Below are positions 7,619 to 15,710 of a stretch of 33,324 nt of DNA, one piece after another. The translations under genes were made by a program, and so were the position numbers. How positions within the stretch are numbered: position 1 is the stretch's first letter; every line of letters begins with the position of its first letter. Below the pieces are notes generated by a model. The model saw only the letters and a list, made by a program, of their open reading frames with translations. It was not told the DNA's origin and made no database searches. The stretch comes from a virus, in the IMG/VR virus record IMGVR_UViG_3300037796_000302, positions 1 to 33,324 of that record. One strand, 5' to 3'.

Positions 7619-8566
7619 TTAAATCTCCGAAAGTTTAATTAAACAACTTGCAAAATTTATTTCTTGATCAGGATGTATGGCATGACGATACATGTAATCT
7701 GATATAACAACAATTCCTTTTTTCCATTTTATACTCTTGTCTTTAAACTTTTCAATTTCATCAAGATAATCATAAAGAAAACGGTAAACTTCTATAAGTT
7801 CATCATCCGTAAAATTCTCAGCAGCAACTTGACGGGCTTTTATCCAATTATCTTCAGCTAATAAATCTAGTATATCGAGCTTATACGCCAATTGCTCATC
7901 TTCTATTGAAGTTTCAACAAGTTTATTACCGTCTTTAGCATTAGATAAAGCTGTAATAATTTTCCTTAAATCATCCGAATATAAGTCAACAATGTTCTTT
8001 AATATATCAATATTGTTGTTATCTTCGATATCAATACCTTCTTGGTCCAGAATATCAATACAATATTCCATCATTTTTATTCTTTTCAATTTACTGAACT
8101 TAAGTTCATCAAATCTTGATCTTAACTGTTTATCAAATTTGTTTATATGATTTGTTGTAAAAATTACCCGAGCATTATCAGAGTATTTTTCAAGAGTTCC
8201 CTTTAGTGCTTTTTGAGCGTCAGGAGATAGCTTTTCAGCTTCATCTACAAACACGAGTTTAATATCACCCATCGGGACAGAGCTAATATGATTGATTAAT
8301 TTTGTTCTTATATTATCAATGCCACCTTGAAGAGAGCCATCTATTTCTAAAACATCTGAACTCTGATATTCTTCTGGTACAAGTTCATTAATCAAAATTT
8401 TAGCCAAAGTCGTTTTGCCGGTTCCTCTAGGACCGTGCAAAAGAATATGATTAATACTTTTAGTTTTTATCCAATTTTCTATTATGCGCCTATGATCGTC
8501 ATTTTGGAAAATAAACGTGTCAAGGCTGTATGGGCGATATTTTTGCCACCAGATTTGTTTTGGCAT
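7619..8566 (-). CDS. 44: Clamp loader large subunit, gp44-like AAA+ ATPase
   Basis: 315 residues (T4 gp44 is 319). The AAA+ motifs are in order: 'WWQKYRP' entry at 6-12, Walker A GPRGTGKT at 45-52, Walker B VFVDEAEK at 105-112, sensor 'IFTTNH' near 135-140 and the trans-acting arginine motif SRF at 150-152 (SRC in most clamp loaders). A helical collar follows. With gp62 it opens and loads the sliding clamp for the replicative polymerase. The transcript is probably driven by a sigma70-like promoter at 8598-8626, and a GAGGA ribosome-binding site lies before the ATG. This is a confident assignment. Only the third residue of the SRC motif is changed (Phe for Cys). Confidence 0.95.
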   Translation of the reverse strand: MPKQIWWQKYRPYSLDTFIFQNDDHRRIIENWIKTKSINHILLHGPRGTGKTTLAKILINELVPEEYQSSDVLEIDGSLQGGIDNIRTKLINHISSVPMGDIKLVFVDEAEKLSPDAQKALKGTLEKYSDNARVIFTTNHINKFDKQLRSRFDELKFSKLKRIKMMEYCIDILDQEGIDIEDNNNIDILKNIVDLYSDDLRKIITALSNAKDGNKLVETSIEDEQLAYKLDILDLLAEDNWIKARQVAAENFTDDELIEVYRFLYDYLDEIEKFKDKSIKWKKGIVVISDYMYRHAIHPDQEINFASCLIKLSEI

Positions 8567-8597
8567 TTATATTTCATCCTCGTTCAATTATTCAAGA

Positions 8598-8626
8598 ATG
8601 ATACAACCTTGCGTGTATATTTTCAA
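8598..8626 (-). promoter_or_regulatory. Sigma70-like promoter upstream of gene 44
   Basis: Minus-strand TTGAAA (8626-8621), 17-base spacer, TATCAT (8603-8598), with the start site expected near 8591 and gene 44 at 8566. The spacing is ideal and the -10 one mismatch from consensus; this points to host-polymerase early/middle expression. Confidence 0.55.
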
Positions 8627-8634
8627 GACATTGT

Positions 8635-9633
8635 TTAGCGGGTGGCGTCTTTGATCATATCGTCTTTTGTTCTTTCTCGATCAAAGTGTTTTTTCATTTC
8701 TTCTAGCCCTTTACCATGATCTTCAAGTGTTTTTTCATTTTTTTTCAAATGATTAACAACTTGTGACATGACATTAGACATATCATTAGAAGTTTCTTCA
8801 TTAGTGTTTGAACTTGATATATCTTCAGGTTGGGAATTATTATTTAATTCTGATTCTTCTTGATTAACAGATTTTTTATCACGCAAAGATAATGATACTT
8901 TATTTGTATAAACCGTTAATGCGATTGCTACCGGATCAAATACTAATACAATTAATAAAACAAACCATAAAACGGCCCTTTCACCGGCACCACCAAGTTG
9001 TTCTATGACAAACATGATAGGACCAACTTTATTTTCAATATCTCCGGTTTCTATTTTTAAATCTGCAACTATTTCTTGTTGGGTGCCAAGCTCATCATAA
9101 AGATTTTCTCTATCTTCATAAAGCGTATTAATTTCATTTTCTAAACGATCCATTTCAGGCTTTCTTTCCTGAATGAGTTCTCTACGAACAGTCACATAAT
9201 TATCGGGGACTCTGGCAATATCTTGCTGTATGGCATCAACACGAGATTGTTTTGTTTCAAGTTGATTATTAACATTTTCTATTCTTTGTTTTATTCTATC
9301 TAATTTTTGTTGAGCCGTTTCTACACGTATATTTTGATTTTCTACTTGTAGATTGCCTTCTTGATACGATGTAATTATATGTCCATAAATGCCTAATGAT
9401 GTTATTGTCATTAGGGCACCAATAAACGCCATCGTAATAATTTTAGCTATGAGATTTATTTGATCCCAAAAACGATATAAAAAAGACGCCAGAACAAGTT
9501 TAGCTGTTTCTATTGAAGTTCCCCAAAATAGGGCAGTTTCAGAAAATGTTTGTGTTAAGCCTAGCACGCTGAAAAACACTGCTGCACTTGCAATGATCAA
9601 CGTGCCTATTACCATTATAATAAGGAAAGTCAT
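8635..9633 (-). CDS. Late-expressed four-TM coiled-coil membrane protein
   Basis: 332 residues. Hydrophobic segments lie at about 1-26, 34-54 and 60-84, then a long coiled coil at about 88-205 (Q/E/R heptads, 'QQKLDRIKQRIENVNNQLETKQ'). A fourth transmembrane segment at about 219-243 is followed by a Ser/Asn/Glu-rich disordered tail to the C-terminus. No enzymatic motif is visible. It has a perfect late box (TATAAATA, 9661-9668) 27 bases before its ATG, so it should be made with virion and lysis proteins rather than with the replication genes around it. Possible roles are an envelope scaffold, lysis control or exclusion; none is shown. The length and large coiled coil are unlike a simple holin. 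The family is unknown to me. Confidence 0.6.
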   Translation of the reverse strand: MTFLIIMVIGTLIIASAAVFFSVLGLTQTFSETALFWGTSIETAKLVLASFLYRFWDQINLIAKIITMAFIGALMTITSLGIYGHIITSYQEGNLQVENQNIRVETAQQKLDRIKQRIENVNNQLETKQSRVDAIQQDIARVPDNYVTVRRELIQERKPEMDRLENEINTLYEDRENLYDELGTQQEIVADLKIETGDIENKVGPIMFVIEQLGGAGERAVLWFVLLIVLVFDPVAIALTVYTNKVSLSLRDKKSVNQEESELNNNSQPEDISSSNTNEETSNDMSNVMSQVVNHLKKNEKTLEDHGKGLEEMKKHFDRERTKDDMIKDATR

Positions 9634-9660
9634 AATAAAATAACTGTTGATTCAATTAAT

Positions 9661-9668
9661 TATTTATA
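9661..9668 (-). promoter_or_regulatory. Late promoter box TATAAATA
   Basis: Perfect TATAAATA on the minus strand, 27 bases before the coiled-coil membrane protein. It overlaps the last codons of the GroES-like gene. Confidence 0.75.
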
Positions 9669-9984
9669 GAATTTTTGGTTCTTCATCGCTTACCGCCATA
9701 ACACGGTCTTCAGTCGTTACCCAAAATCTATCTTCATCTATTTCATCAACAGTAAGTTGATTGGTCCAACCTAATGGTTCTATAAGAATATAATCACCTT
9801 CTTGAACCTCAGTTACAGCATCTGCGCATTTAATAGCTTTTGCCCAACGTGGTTGATTGACCTGATTTTCATCACTTCGCTGGACAATGATGCCACCTTC
9901 ACTTTTACCAGTAAAACCTTGGTTGCTAACTTCTTCTACAAATTGAAAAGCGATTTTATTTTCTATTAAATTAAAGTTTTCCAT
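9664..9984 (-). CDS. GroES-like co-chaperonin (gp31-type)
   Basis: 106 residues from the ATG at 9984. A TTG at 9993 would add three residues but sits on top of the AAGGA ribosome-binding site, which is correctly spaced for the ATG. The order of elements fits the GroES fold: a short N-strand ('NKIAFQFVEE'), a mobile-loop-like stretch with 'KSEGGIIVQ' (compare the GG-I-V/I-L tripeptide that contacts GroEL), 'RWAKAIKCADAVTEVQEGDYILIEPLGWT', and the closing 'DRVMAV' strand (GroES: 'ESDILAV'). In T4, gp31 replaces GroES so that host GroEL can fold the capsid protein. A late box before the upstream gene fits such a role. Similarity is distant and judged by eye. Confidence 0.65.
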   Translation of the reverse strand: MENFNLIENKIAFQFVEEVSNQGFTGKSEGGIIVQRSDENQVNQPRWAKAIKCADAVTEVQEGDYILIEPLGWTNQLTVDEIDEDRFWVTTEDRVMAVSDEEPKIL

Positions 9985-9989
9985 TGAAA

Positions 9990-10319
9990 TCAATCCTTAT
10001 CATTTTTTACAATCTTTCTTGTTTTTTTCTTTGTTGATTTTTTCTTTTCTGTCGTAGGTGTTTTTTGTTGCTTATTTTCAGTTTCAGGCTTTTTAGTTGA
10101 TTTACTTTGTGGCCTGTTTTTATTTTCAACATTTCTTCTTTCTCTTAAACGTCTCATGACAGATCGTTTTCCTCTACTTTTCCTTTTAGTGTGTACAAAA
10201 TCCTCACGCTGTTTAACTTCCATTGCACGAGGTTTATTTTCTTGCATTTTTTGTTTTGTTTCAAGAAGATCAAAATCTACTTCTTCGCCTTTTGCACTTT
10301 TTCCAATACGTTTACTCAT
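9990..10319 (-). CDS. Highly basic small protein
   Basis: 109 residues. The N-terminal third 'MSKRIGKSAKGEEVDFDLLETKQKM' looks structured. The rest is Lys/Arg/Thr/Gln-rich and disordered ('KRKSRGKRSVMRRLRERR', later poly-KKST). The N-terminal 'S-x-RIGKSAKGEEVDFD' start resembles a small protein I recall from marine T4-like phages, without a known function. Charge suggests nucleic-acid or capsid-interior binding (inference). A perfect late box lies 31 bases upstream, so it is a late gene. It precedes the GroES-like gene, with its stop five bases before that ATG. Confidence 0.6.
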   Translation of the reverse strand: MSKRIGKSAKGEEVDFDLLETKQKMQENKPRAMEVKQREDFVHTKRKSRGKRSVMRRLRERRNVENKNRPQSKSTKKPETENKQQKTPTTEKKKSTKKKTRKIVKNDKD

Positions 10320-10350
10320 TTATGTTACTCCTAACTTAATCGGGCATTGT

Positions 10351-10358
10351 TATTTATA
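10351..10358 (-). promoter_or_regulatory. Late promoter box TATAAATA
   Basis: Perfect late box, 31 bases before the basic-protein gene. It lies just outside the stop of the DnaE-like gene. Confidence 0.7.
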
Positions 10359-10359
10359 C

Positions 10360-10935
10360 TCATCTTAAAAATTCGTCAATTGACAAATTATAATAATAAC
10401 TATCAATATCATGAACTTCTAACAAATATAAAACATATGAACAACAGGCACTACCTCTACCCGGACCCCATACAATATTGTTTAATTTCAAATTATCTAT
10501 AATATATATGGCACACTTTAAAACATCAAACAATCCCATGATTGTATATTGATCTAATTCTTCAGCCAAACGATATAATCTAGCATTTTTTTCATCTATA
10601 TCCATGCTTTTAACATCATGACGATTTTTAAAAGCTTTTATTAATTTTTTTTCAATATCCATATTAAGATAATCATGTGGTATATTGAAAGATGTATCGA
10701 GGTCAGGTATGCTGTCCTTGGTTTTAAATATAGGACTCTTAGAAATTCTTATACCAGACATATCTATAAAATTTTTAACTTCCTTAAAACTGTCTTCAGA
10801 TATATAAGCGTTTTCTAAAAAATACTTATCATCAGCTAATATTTTATCAGTCATTGCATCAATGTTTAGGGTTTCAGTTCCGTCAACCCACAAGTCTCGA
10901 TCTATTAACTTTTCGTAAAATATACTCTTATTCAT
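10360..10935 (-). CDS. Truncated DNA polymerase III alpha (DnaE)-like protein
   Basis: 191 residues. The C-terminal 75 residues read like the start of the bacterial C-family polymerase palm: 'RLYRLAEELD ... GLFDVLKCAIYIID-N' (DnaE: 'RLE-EL--I--MGF-GYFLIV-DFI-WA'), then 'WGPGRGSACCSYVLYLLEVHDID' (DnaE: 'VGPGRGS-AGSLVAY-L-ITDID'), ending in 'YNLSIDEFLR' (DnaE 'LLFERFLN'). The stop falls just before the position of the catalytic PDFDVDF motif, so the palm aspartates are absent. The N-terminal 110 residues are not recognised; no PHP domain is evident. It cannot be a polymerase by itself. A role binding DNA, nucleotides or a host polymerase partner is speculative. It is followed by the late basic-protein gene. 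Confidence 0.65.
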   Translation of the reverse strand: MNKSIFYEKLIDRDLWVDGTETLNIDAMTDKILADDKYFLENAYISEDSFKEVKNFIDMSGIRISKSPIFKTKDSIPDLDTSFNIPHDYLNMDIEKKLIKAFKNRHDVKSMDIDEKNARLYRLAEELDQYTIMGLFDVLKCAIYIIDNLKLNNIVWGPGRGSACCSYVLYLLEVHDIDSYYYNLSIDEFLR

Positions 10936-10958
10936 CTATAATTTCAATTATATAGTTG

Positions 10959-11417
10959 TTAAACAAAATCATTTGGCAAACTTGCGTCATCATGATCTGG
11001 TAATTTATGATTTCCTACAGAGTTTTGTCTTTGTTCTGCTTCTTGTCGAATTTCAGATAAAGATTTATTTGCTAATTCATTACCTTCTGCTGGTGGTGGA
11101 TTAAATTGTGGTGGACTCTGGGGGAAATTTTGATCCATCCCCTGTGGAGAGTTGACGCCATGATTAATTGGTTGATTGTTCATAGAATTTTTTAATTCTA
11201 TTAAATTATTGTAAACAATATCATTGATTTCATCTAAAGTCGGTTCATTTAAACCTACTTTTTCTTTATTAACTGGTTCTTTTAAATTCATTATTTTGTC
11301 ATATATTTCATCCCACTGTTCTCTTGTAGGAGACCAGTCATCATCTTGAAATTGCATTATTCCTTCTAACCATGTTTTGAATTCGGGAACAGTGAACTTT
11401 TTCTTTTTCTTACTCAT
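10959..11417 (-). CDS. Hypothetical phage protein, acidic N-domain and Pro/Asn-rich tail
   Basis: 152 residues. The N-terminal domain (about 8-60) has 'FTVPEFKTWLEGIMQFQDDDWSPTREQWDEIYDKIMNL', with regularly spaced Trp and acidic residues. A disordered Asn/Pro/Gln region (about 85-125) and an acidic end follow. I recall similar 'FKxWLEG ... W.P...QW..I..KI' proteins in T4-like marine phages but know no function. An AAAAGGAG ribosome-binding site precedes the ATG. It lies between uvsW and its follower and the DnaE-like gene, all on one strand with short gaps, so probably co-transcribed with the recombination genes. Confidence 0.55.
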   Translation of the reverse strand: MSKKKKKFTVPEFKTWLEGIMQFQDDDWSPTREQWDEIYDKIMNLKEPVNKEKVGLNEPTLDEINDIVYNNLIELKNSMNNQPINHGVNSPQGMDQNFPQSPPQFNPPPAEGNELANKSLSEIRQEAEQRQNSVGNHKLPDHDDASLPNDFV

Positions 11418-11457
11418 ATATACTCCTTTTTAAAGGGTAAGTTTTTTAGGAAATTTC

Positions 11458-11952
11458 TCAAATATACAAATCTCCTATTACAGAATCTTTGAGATATTTA
11501 TTAAAGTTATCTGTAGGTGAAACGCACACCCAATGAATGGGTCCAACTGGATGACACAACATCGTACTCTTATGTAACGATGGTGTTCTGATTTTAGAAA
11601 CAGGATAATAGTCTATTACTTTTACTAAGCCTGCACCAGATTCTACAAAATCATCCTTATGATTATAAACTACTGCATGAAAATTTCCTTTAGTCAATTC
11701 ATGAATTTCTAATATATCTAATTGTGAAGTTTCCGGTGAATAAATGAGTATGTTCCAATTAGTAGGAAGTTCAATGACATACCCCATTATTGTCACTAAC
11801 AATGATGAAACTTCCATTTCTTCAAATGTTATAATTTCATTTAACATAAAATCTTTTTCTTTCAAAGAAAAAGACCAAAAATATTCTGATACTGTTGGTA
11901 TGTCAATGCTTTCCAACACAATCGGTACATTATTTTCATCCAAAAACATCAT
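11458..11952 (-). CDS. Conserved-looking hypothetical protein downstream of uvsW
   Basis: 164 residues, mixed alpha/beta, with no membrane segment. 'LHKSTMLCHPVGPIHWVCVSPTDNFNKYL' near the C-terminus (about 127-155) is the most distinctive stretch. Two adjacent ATG codons start it, and it overlaps the uvsW stop, so translation is coupled to uvsW. I do not recognise the fold or function. A link to recombination-dependent replication is inferred only from the operon. Confidence 0.55.
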   Translation of the reverse strand: MMFLDENNVPIVLESIDIPTVSEYFWSFSLKEKDFMLNEIITFEEMEVSSLLVTIMGYVIELPTNWNILIYSPETSQLDILEIHELTKGNFHAVVYNHKDDFVESGAGLVKVIDYYPVSKIRTPSLHKSTMLCHPVGPIHWVCVSPTDNFNKYLKDSVIGDLYI

Positions 11953-13535
11953 TTTTCAAACACACCCTCTTTTAAATTTTTTTTCACATTTTCTGAATTT
12001 ACTAATTTTACTTTCTTGAGACATTTTTGTACAGCGTTTTCTTGATTATTTTGATAGTCATATAATTTTATTTCTTCAAAGGGGAACTTCTCGTTCTTGT
12101 ATATTTTTTTTCTTCTTCCTGCATGTCTCATTGAAAATTTTGTATTAGAATGAATATCAAATACATTAACAGAATCTTTATCCTTTGCTTTACGCAAACC
12201 TCTGCCTATAGATTGTACCACTTTTATAGAAGACTTTCCTCCATCTATTAGAATTAAGTTGAAAATTCGTGGAATATCAAGACCAGTACTAGCAAGGCTG
12301 TATGTAGCAACGCCCTTTAAAGAATTCTTATTCCCAAATTCTTCATATATAGGTTTTCGATCTTTAATATTTGAATCAATAAAAAAAGCGTCACCGGAAA
12401 GAATTTTAACCAATTTTTTTCCAAACTTTATTGTATTAACTAAAACAAATGTATTACCATATTCCTCTGTTACACTATCAATTATACTGGCAATGTTTTC
12501 CAAACGATCTTCATTTGATGTTAAATATGTTTTTTCATTTTGAAATTCAGGAAATAATTTATGCTGTTTAAATTCATTATAAGATATATTCTTATCTGAT
12601 TCTTCGACCGCGTGCTTCTTATATTCTTCATATTCTTCATGGAAATCTTCCATATAACGAACCATAAAGAGATTTGGTTTTGCTAACCAACCCTCTTTAA
12701 TAAGATAATTTGATTTAACTTTTGCCCTAACTGGCCCAATAACAGCATGTGTTTTTAATAAACTGCATTCACCTTCTGGTAAAGTTCCAGTGAGTCCTAT
12801 TCTGATTGGTACATTAGAGCCTTCTTTGGATAATATATTAAATAAAGTATTAGCCTGAGAACCATGACACTCATCTACCATAAAAGCATCAAAAGATGTA
12901 ATGAGTTTTTTATTTTTAGCTAATGATTGCCAAGTTGATACTACAACAGGGCGATCAGCCGTTTTTTCATCAGCGTAATATGCCCCTACGTCTATTCCAA
13001 ATTCAGCAATTGCTTTTTTTGTCTGGTCAATTAAATCTTTATTGGGAACTATGATTATAGTTTTAAGATTTTTATTTAAAAACAAATCTGCTAATACTGC
13101 TGTTATAAGAGTTTTGCCACCACCAGTACCAACTTTTATTATACCATCTAATGTATCCAAAACCGATAAAATAGCTTTAAGCTGATGGGGTGCCAATTCC
13201 CAACCATAATTTTTAAAATAATCAACGGTAGGCTTTTCATTATCTTTAAATTGAATATTAAAATTGCGTCTCCTATTATCAATTTTTATTTTATAGCCCA
13301 TTGCTTTGAGGTCTTCTACAACTTCTAATATTATTATACCATACGTTCTGTTTCCATTTGTAAAAAATTTAAATTTACCATCCCAGCGACCCAATTGATA
13401 TTCGGGTGAGAAAAAGTAATTGTCAGTGTAAACTGCATAATTTTTCACTAGCGTGGAAGTATCAACCGGTGTAATACCTGCTACCGTCACATTAACATAA
13501 TCTTCAATGATAATAGTTGCTACTTTCTTACTCAT
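11949..13535 (-). CDS. uvsW: UvsW-type recombination helicase
   Basis: 528 residues (T4 UvsW 503). An N-terminal substrate-binding domain (about 1-110: 'YFFSPEYQLGRWDGKFKFF', 'NRTYGIIILEVVEDL') precedes a superfamily 2 helicase core. Motifs are a Q-like 'WELAPHQLKAI' at 112-122, Walker A GTGGGKT at 136-142, DECH at 221-224, 'GLTGTLP' (motif III) and 'VVQSIGRGLRK' (motif VI). UvsW in T4 unwinds R-loops and branched DNA and drives the switch from origin- to recombination-dependent replication. It lies next to uvsY and uvsX and overlaps the uvsY stop by eight bases. Highly confident. Confidence 0.95.
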   Translation of the reverse strand: MSKKVATIIIEDYVNVTVAGITPVDTSTLVKNYAVYTDNYFFSPEYQLGRWDGKFKFFTNGNRTYGIIILEVVEDLKAMGYKIKIDNRRRNFNIQFKDNEKPTVDYFKNYGWELAPHQLKAILSVLDTLDGIIKVGTGGGKTLITAVLADLFLNKNLKTIIIVPNKDLIDQTKKAIAEFGIDVGAYYADEKTADRPVVVSTWQSLAKNKKLITSFDAFMVDECHGSQANTLFNILSKEGSNVPIRIGLTGTLPEGECSLLKTHAVIGPVRAKVKSNYLIKEGWLAKPNLFMVRYMEDFHEEYEEYKKHAVEESDKNISYNEFKQHKLFPEFQNEKTYLTSNEDRLENIASIIDSVTEEYGNTFVLVNTIKFGKKLVKILSGDAFFIDSNIKDRKPIYEEFGNKNSLKGVATYSLASTGLDIPRIFNLILIDGGKSSIKVVQSIGRGLRKAKDKDSVNVFDIHSNTKFSMRHAGRRKKIYKNEKFPFEEIKLYDYQNNQENAVQKCLKKVKLVNSENVKKNLKEGVFEK

Positions 13536-14004
13536 CTAAATGTAAAGTAACCCCTTCTAATTCTTTTTCACGTATTTTTATGATATTATTAAGCGCATAA
13601 CCCCTTTGTTGAAACTGATCGACAATTGAACAGGCCATCATATAAAGTTCTTTTATTTCAAGATATATCATGTAAATATCATTATAATCTCTACTTTCTT
13701 CTGCCAGTTTTTCAATCATTCTATCAGACATGCTTCTCTTAGCATTTTCCATTAATGCTTTCATATCTTCAGCCTTTTGCTTTTTCAACAAATGATCAAA
13801 ATAATCCATAATAATTTTTAATTCTACTTTTATTTCATCATAATAGGCCAAGTAAGATGATTGTTCAATACTAGCCATCTCAATATTTTTTTTATCGAGT
13901 TTAACAGCACTTTGCCAACCTTTTAATTTTTTCTCATATTCTTTAATCGCCGTCAATGCATGTTCAAAATCTTTTCTTAAATTTTTAAGATTCTTAGATG
14001 ACAT
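13528..14004 (-). CDS. uvsY: Recombination mediator UvsY
   Basis: 158 residues (T4 UvsY 137), almost wholly helical. The C-terminal 'ACSIVDQFQQRGYALNNIIKIREKELEG' parallels the T4 UvsY C-terminus ('...C-GALDAIKSRGFAIKHIQDMR'), where the protein oligomerises. The middle has 'YLAYYDEIKVELKIIMDYFDHLLKK', which fits the T4 pattern of short helices. UvsY loads UvsX on gp32-coated single strands. It sits between uvsX and uvsW with overlaps or gaps of only a few bases. The call rests on the C-terminal motif together with this neighbourhood. Confidence 0.85.
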   Translation of the reverse strand: MSSKNLKNLRKDFEHALTAIKEYEKKLKGWQSAVKLDKKNIEMASIEQSSYLAYYDEIKVELKIIMDYFDHLLKKQKAEDMKALMENAKRSMSDRMIEKLAEESRDYNDIYMIYLEIKELYMMACSIVDQFQQRGYALNNIIKIREKELEGVTLHLDE

Positions 14005-14007
14005 AAT

Positions 14008-14583
14008 TTAATGCTCGCTATTGTTACTATTATATAGTTCAAATATTTTTCTTTGGGCATCGTCCATATTTTTATATTCATCAAAGTCTTCGAATTCAGA
14101 TTTTGTTTTTTCTTTATTTTTGCTCAATTTTAATAAATCTTCTACTGTTTGGGGGGTTTCCTCATCATCTGGAATTGGTACATCATTATGGTATATTTCT
14201 CGTAAAAATTCTGTAATGGTATCTTCATCTTTTGTTTCTAAAATAACAATTGGAGCATTAATGTTGAGGGTGTCAGAAAACGACCAGAAGTTTTCTTCAT
14301 CTATTTCAACTGTTCTTTGAAAAGAATCAGATTCAGGATCATCTCTTACTGGAACGATATCCCCTATACTATAAGAAGCAGTTGCTAAAGTTAAGCTAAT
14401 ATAATCTAAGTTTTTTGTAATAGGCTCCACGCCTTTAATAACCAATTGAATATCTTCTCCGTCATATATCACATTTTCAATAGCTTTCTTAAGTGGTTGG
14501 AGAAAACCCATGATAATCTCTTCAGATTTTTTAATATAATTTTTTTCACGTTCCTTAAGTAACTTTTTAATATCGTATGACAT
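14008..14583 (-). CDS. Hypothetical protein between uvsX and uvsY
   Basis: 191 residues, acidic overall. The N-terminal helix 'DIKKLLKEREKNYIKKSEEI' is followed by a beta-rich part (about 45-130: 'IQLVIKGVEPITKNLDYISLTL', 'IVILETKDEDTITEFLREI') and a charged, probably disordered C-terminus rich in Lys, Glu and Asp. The start overlaps the uvsX stop by one base (TAATG), and the gene is 3 bases from uvsY. T4 has no gene here. Function unknown. Tight coupling suggests it works with the presynaptic proteins or was inserted as an operon passenger. Confidence 0.55.
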   Translation of the reverse strand: MSYDIKKLLKEREKNYIKKSEEIIMGFLQPLKKAIENVIYDGEDIQLVIKGVEPITKNLDYISLTLATASYSIGDIVPVRDDPESDSFQRTVEIDEENFWSFSDTLNINAPIVILETKDEDTITEFLREIYHNDVPIPDDEETPQTVEDLLKLSKNKEKTKSEFEDFDEYKNMDDAQRKIFELYNSNNSEH

Positions 14584-15614
14584 TAATCTCCCTCATTTTC
14601 TTCAGAGTCTTCTAGATAGTTTAAAACGGTAGAATTTTCTTCATCAAGTTTTACTAAATTCTCATAAATTTCATGTAAAAGTTTTTCATCCATACTACTC
14701 TTTTGAAACTTATTTCCATTATAACTATACCATGCTCCACTTTTTTCCAGTATACCCAATTCTTCCGCAGCTTCTAATATTCCACTATACTTATCAATAC
14801 CTGTTTCATATGGAACAGTTACACGACAAGATTGATAAGGTTTACAAAATCTAGTTTTTTCTGCTACAGCAGTAAGTTCAATTCCTTCAACACTTCTTGT
14901 TTTTTTATCTTTTACACGCCTATTCCATACAAGTAGTATTTGACTAAATGGAAAACGCATTGATTCGGTAATGATGTAAGGTTTCACCTTAGACATAATT
15001 GGGTCTTGGTTGACGTATGGTTGTTTCGTTGCAATTCCAAAAACGTTAATATCTTTAATGTCATGTGCTACATCAAAGCCAAACTGTTTTAACTGTTTAG
15101 CATGTTGACCCTGATCATTATGTACTTCACCTTTTTCAGCTTTCTCAATGTGTGATTTAGTCTTTAACTGATCTAAACTATCAATTATTATTACAAACGG
15201 TGGTAAATCTTTTTGATTATCTCTAACAGTTGTTGTAAACTCTGAAATTAGCTTTTTGGCAGACTCCAAAGAGTCAACATCGTTATATATGAATAATTCA
15301 TTATCCACATCTATACCAACATTTGAAAAATAGTTATTATCCAAAGCATGTTCACTATCTACAATGAAAACACCATAGCCTCTTTTTTGAGCCTCTAAAG
15401 CAGCGTTCATTGCAATAAAACTCTTACCAGCATCTGATGGCCCTGTTACCATAGACATTCGACTCATTGCGAATCCTTTATCATATGAACCTGATAAAAT
15501 TTTATTCATGGTGTAAGAGCCTGTGTTCAACCAATCTTGGGGTGGTTGAGAATTGCTGGTAACACCAGATATTTTTTCCCTTTTCTTTTTAAAAGCTTCT
15601 ACTGCTTTATTCAT
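14583..15614 (-). CDS. uvsX: UvsX, RecA-family strand-exchange protein
   Basis: 343 residues (T4 UvsX 391). Walker A 'GPSDAGKS' at 58-65, 'SEHALD' at about 87-92 (catalytic Glu region as in RecA-type proteins), Walker B 'VIIIDSLDQL' at 141-150 and a DNA-binding loop region 'AKQLKQFGFDV'. It forms filaments on single-stranded DNA and drives strand invasion for repair and late replication. An AAGGAG ribosome-binding site sits before the ATG. The transcription terminator of gp32 lies immediately upstream (15645-15680), so read-through or a nearby weak promoter must supply the message. Confidence 0.95.
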   Translation of the reverse strand: MNKAVEAFKKKREKISGVTSNSQPPQDWLNTGSYTMNKILSGSYDKGFAMSRMSMVTGPSDAGKSFIAMNAALEAQKRGYGVFIVDSEHALDNNYFSNVGIDVDNELFIYNDVDSLESAKKLISEFTTTVRDNQKDLPPFVIIIDSLDQLKTKSHIEKAEKGEVHNDQGQHAKQLKQFGFDVAHDIKDINVFGIATKQPYVNQDPIMSKVKPYIITESMRFPFSQILLVWNRRVKDKKTRSVEGIELTAVAEKTRFCKPYQSCRVTVPYETGIDKYSGILEAAEELGILEKSGAWYSYNGNKFQKSSMDEKLLHEIYENLVKLDEENSTVLNYLEDSEENEGD

Positions 15615-15644
15615 AATTTTTTCTCCTTATATCTTAATACTAGT

Positions 15645-15680
15645 ATAAAGAAAAGCCTATACCAACTAGGATATAGGCTT
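15645..15680 (-). terminator. Rho-independent terminator after gene 32
   Basis: On the minus strand, a perfect 9-bp stem (AAGCCTATA / TATAGGCTT, 15680-15672 and 15661-15653) with a 10-base loop is followed by TTCTTTAT. It lies 31 bases past the gp32 stop. Confidence 0.8.
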
Positions 15681-15692
15681 TCCATAAGTTAG

Positions 15693-15710
15693 TCAACATA
15701 CTCATGTTGA
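15693..15710 (-). other. Stem-loop touching the gene 32 stop codon
   Basis: TCAACAT-GAGT-ATGTTGA on the minus strand: a perfect 7-bp stem and 4-base loop starting on the base after the gp32 stop. Together with the terminator it forms a tandem 3' structure that may stabilise the message. Confidence 0.6.

Noticed and set aside
10360-10935. Functional C-family DNA polymerase
   Set aside because: Only 191 residues, ending before the catalytic aspartates; no PHP domain or fingers follow.
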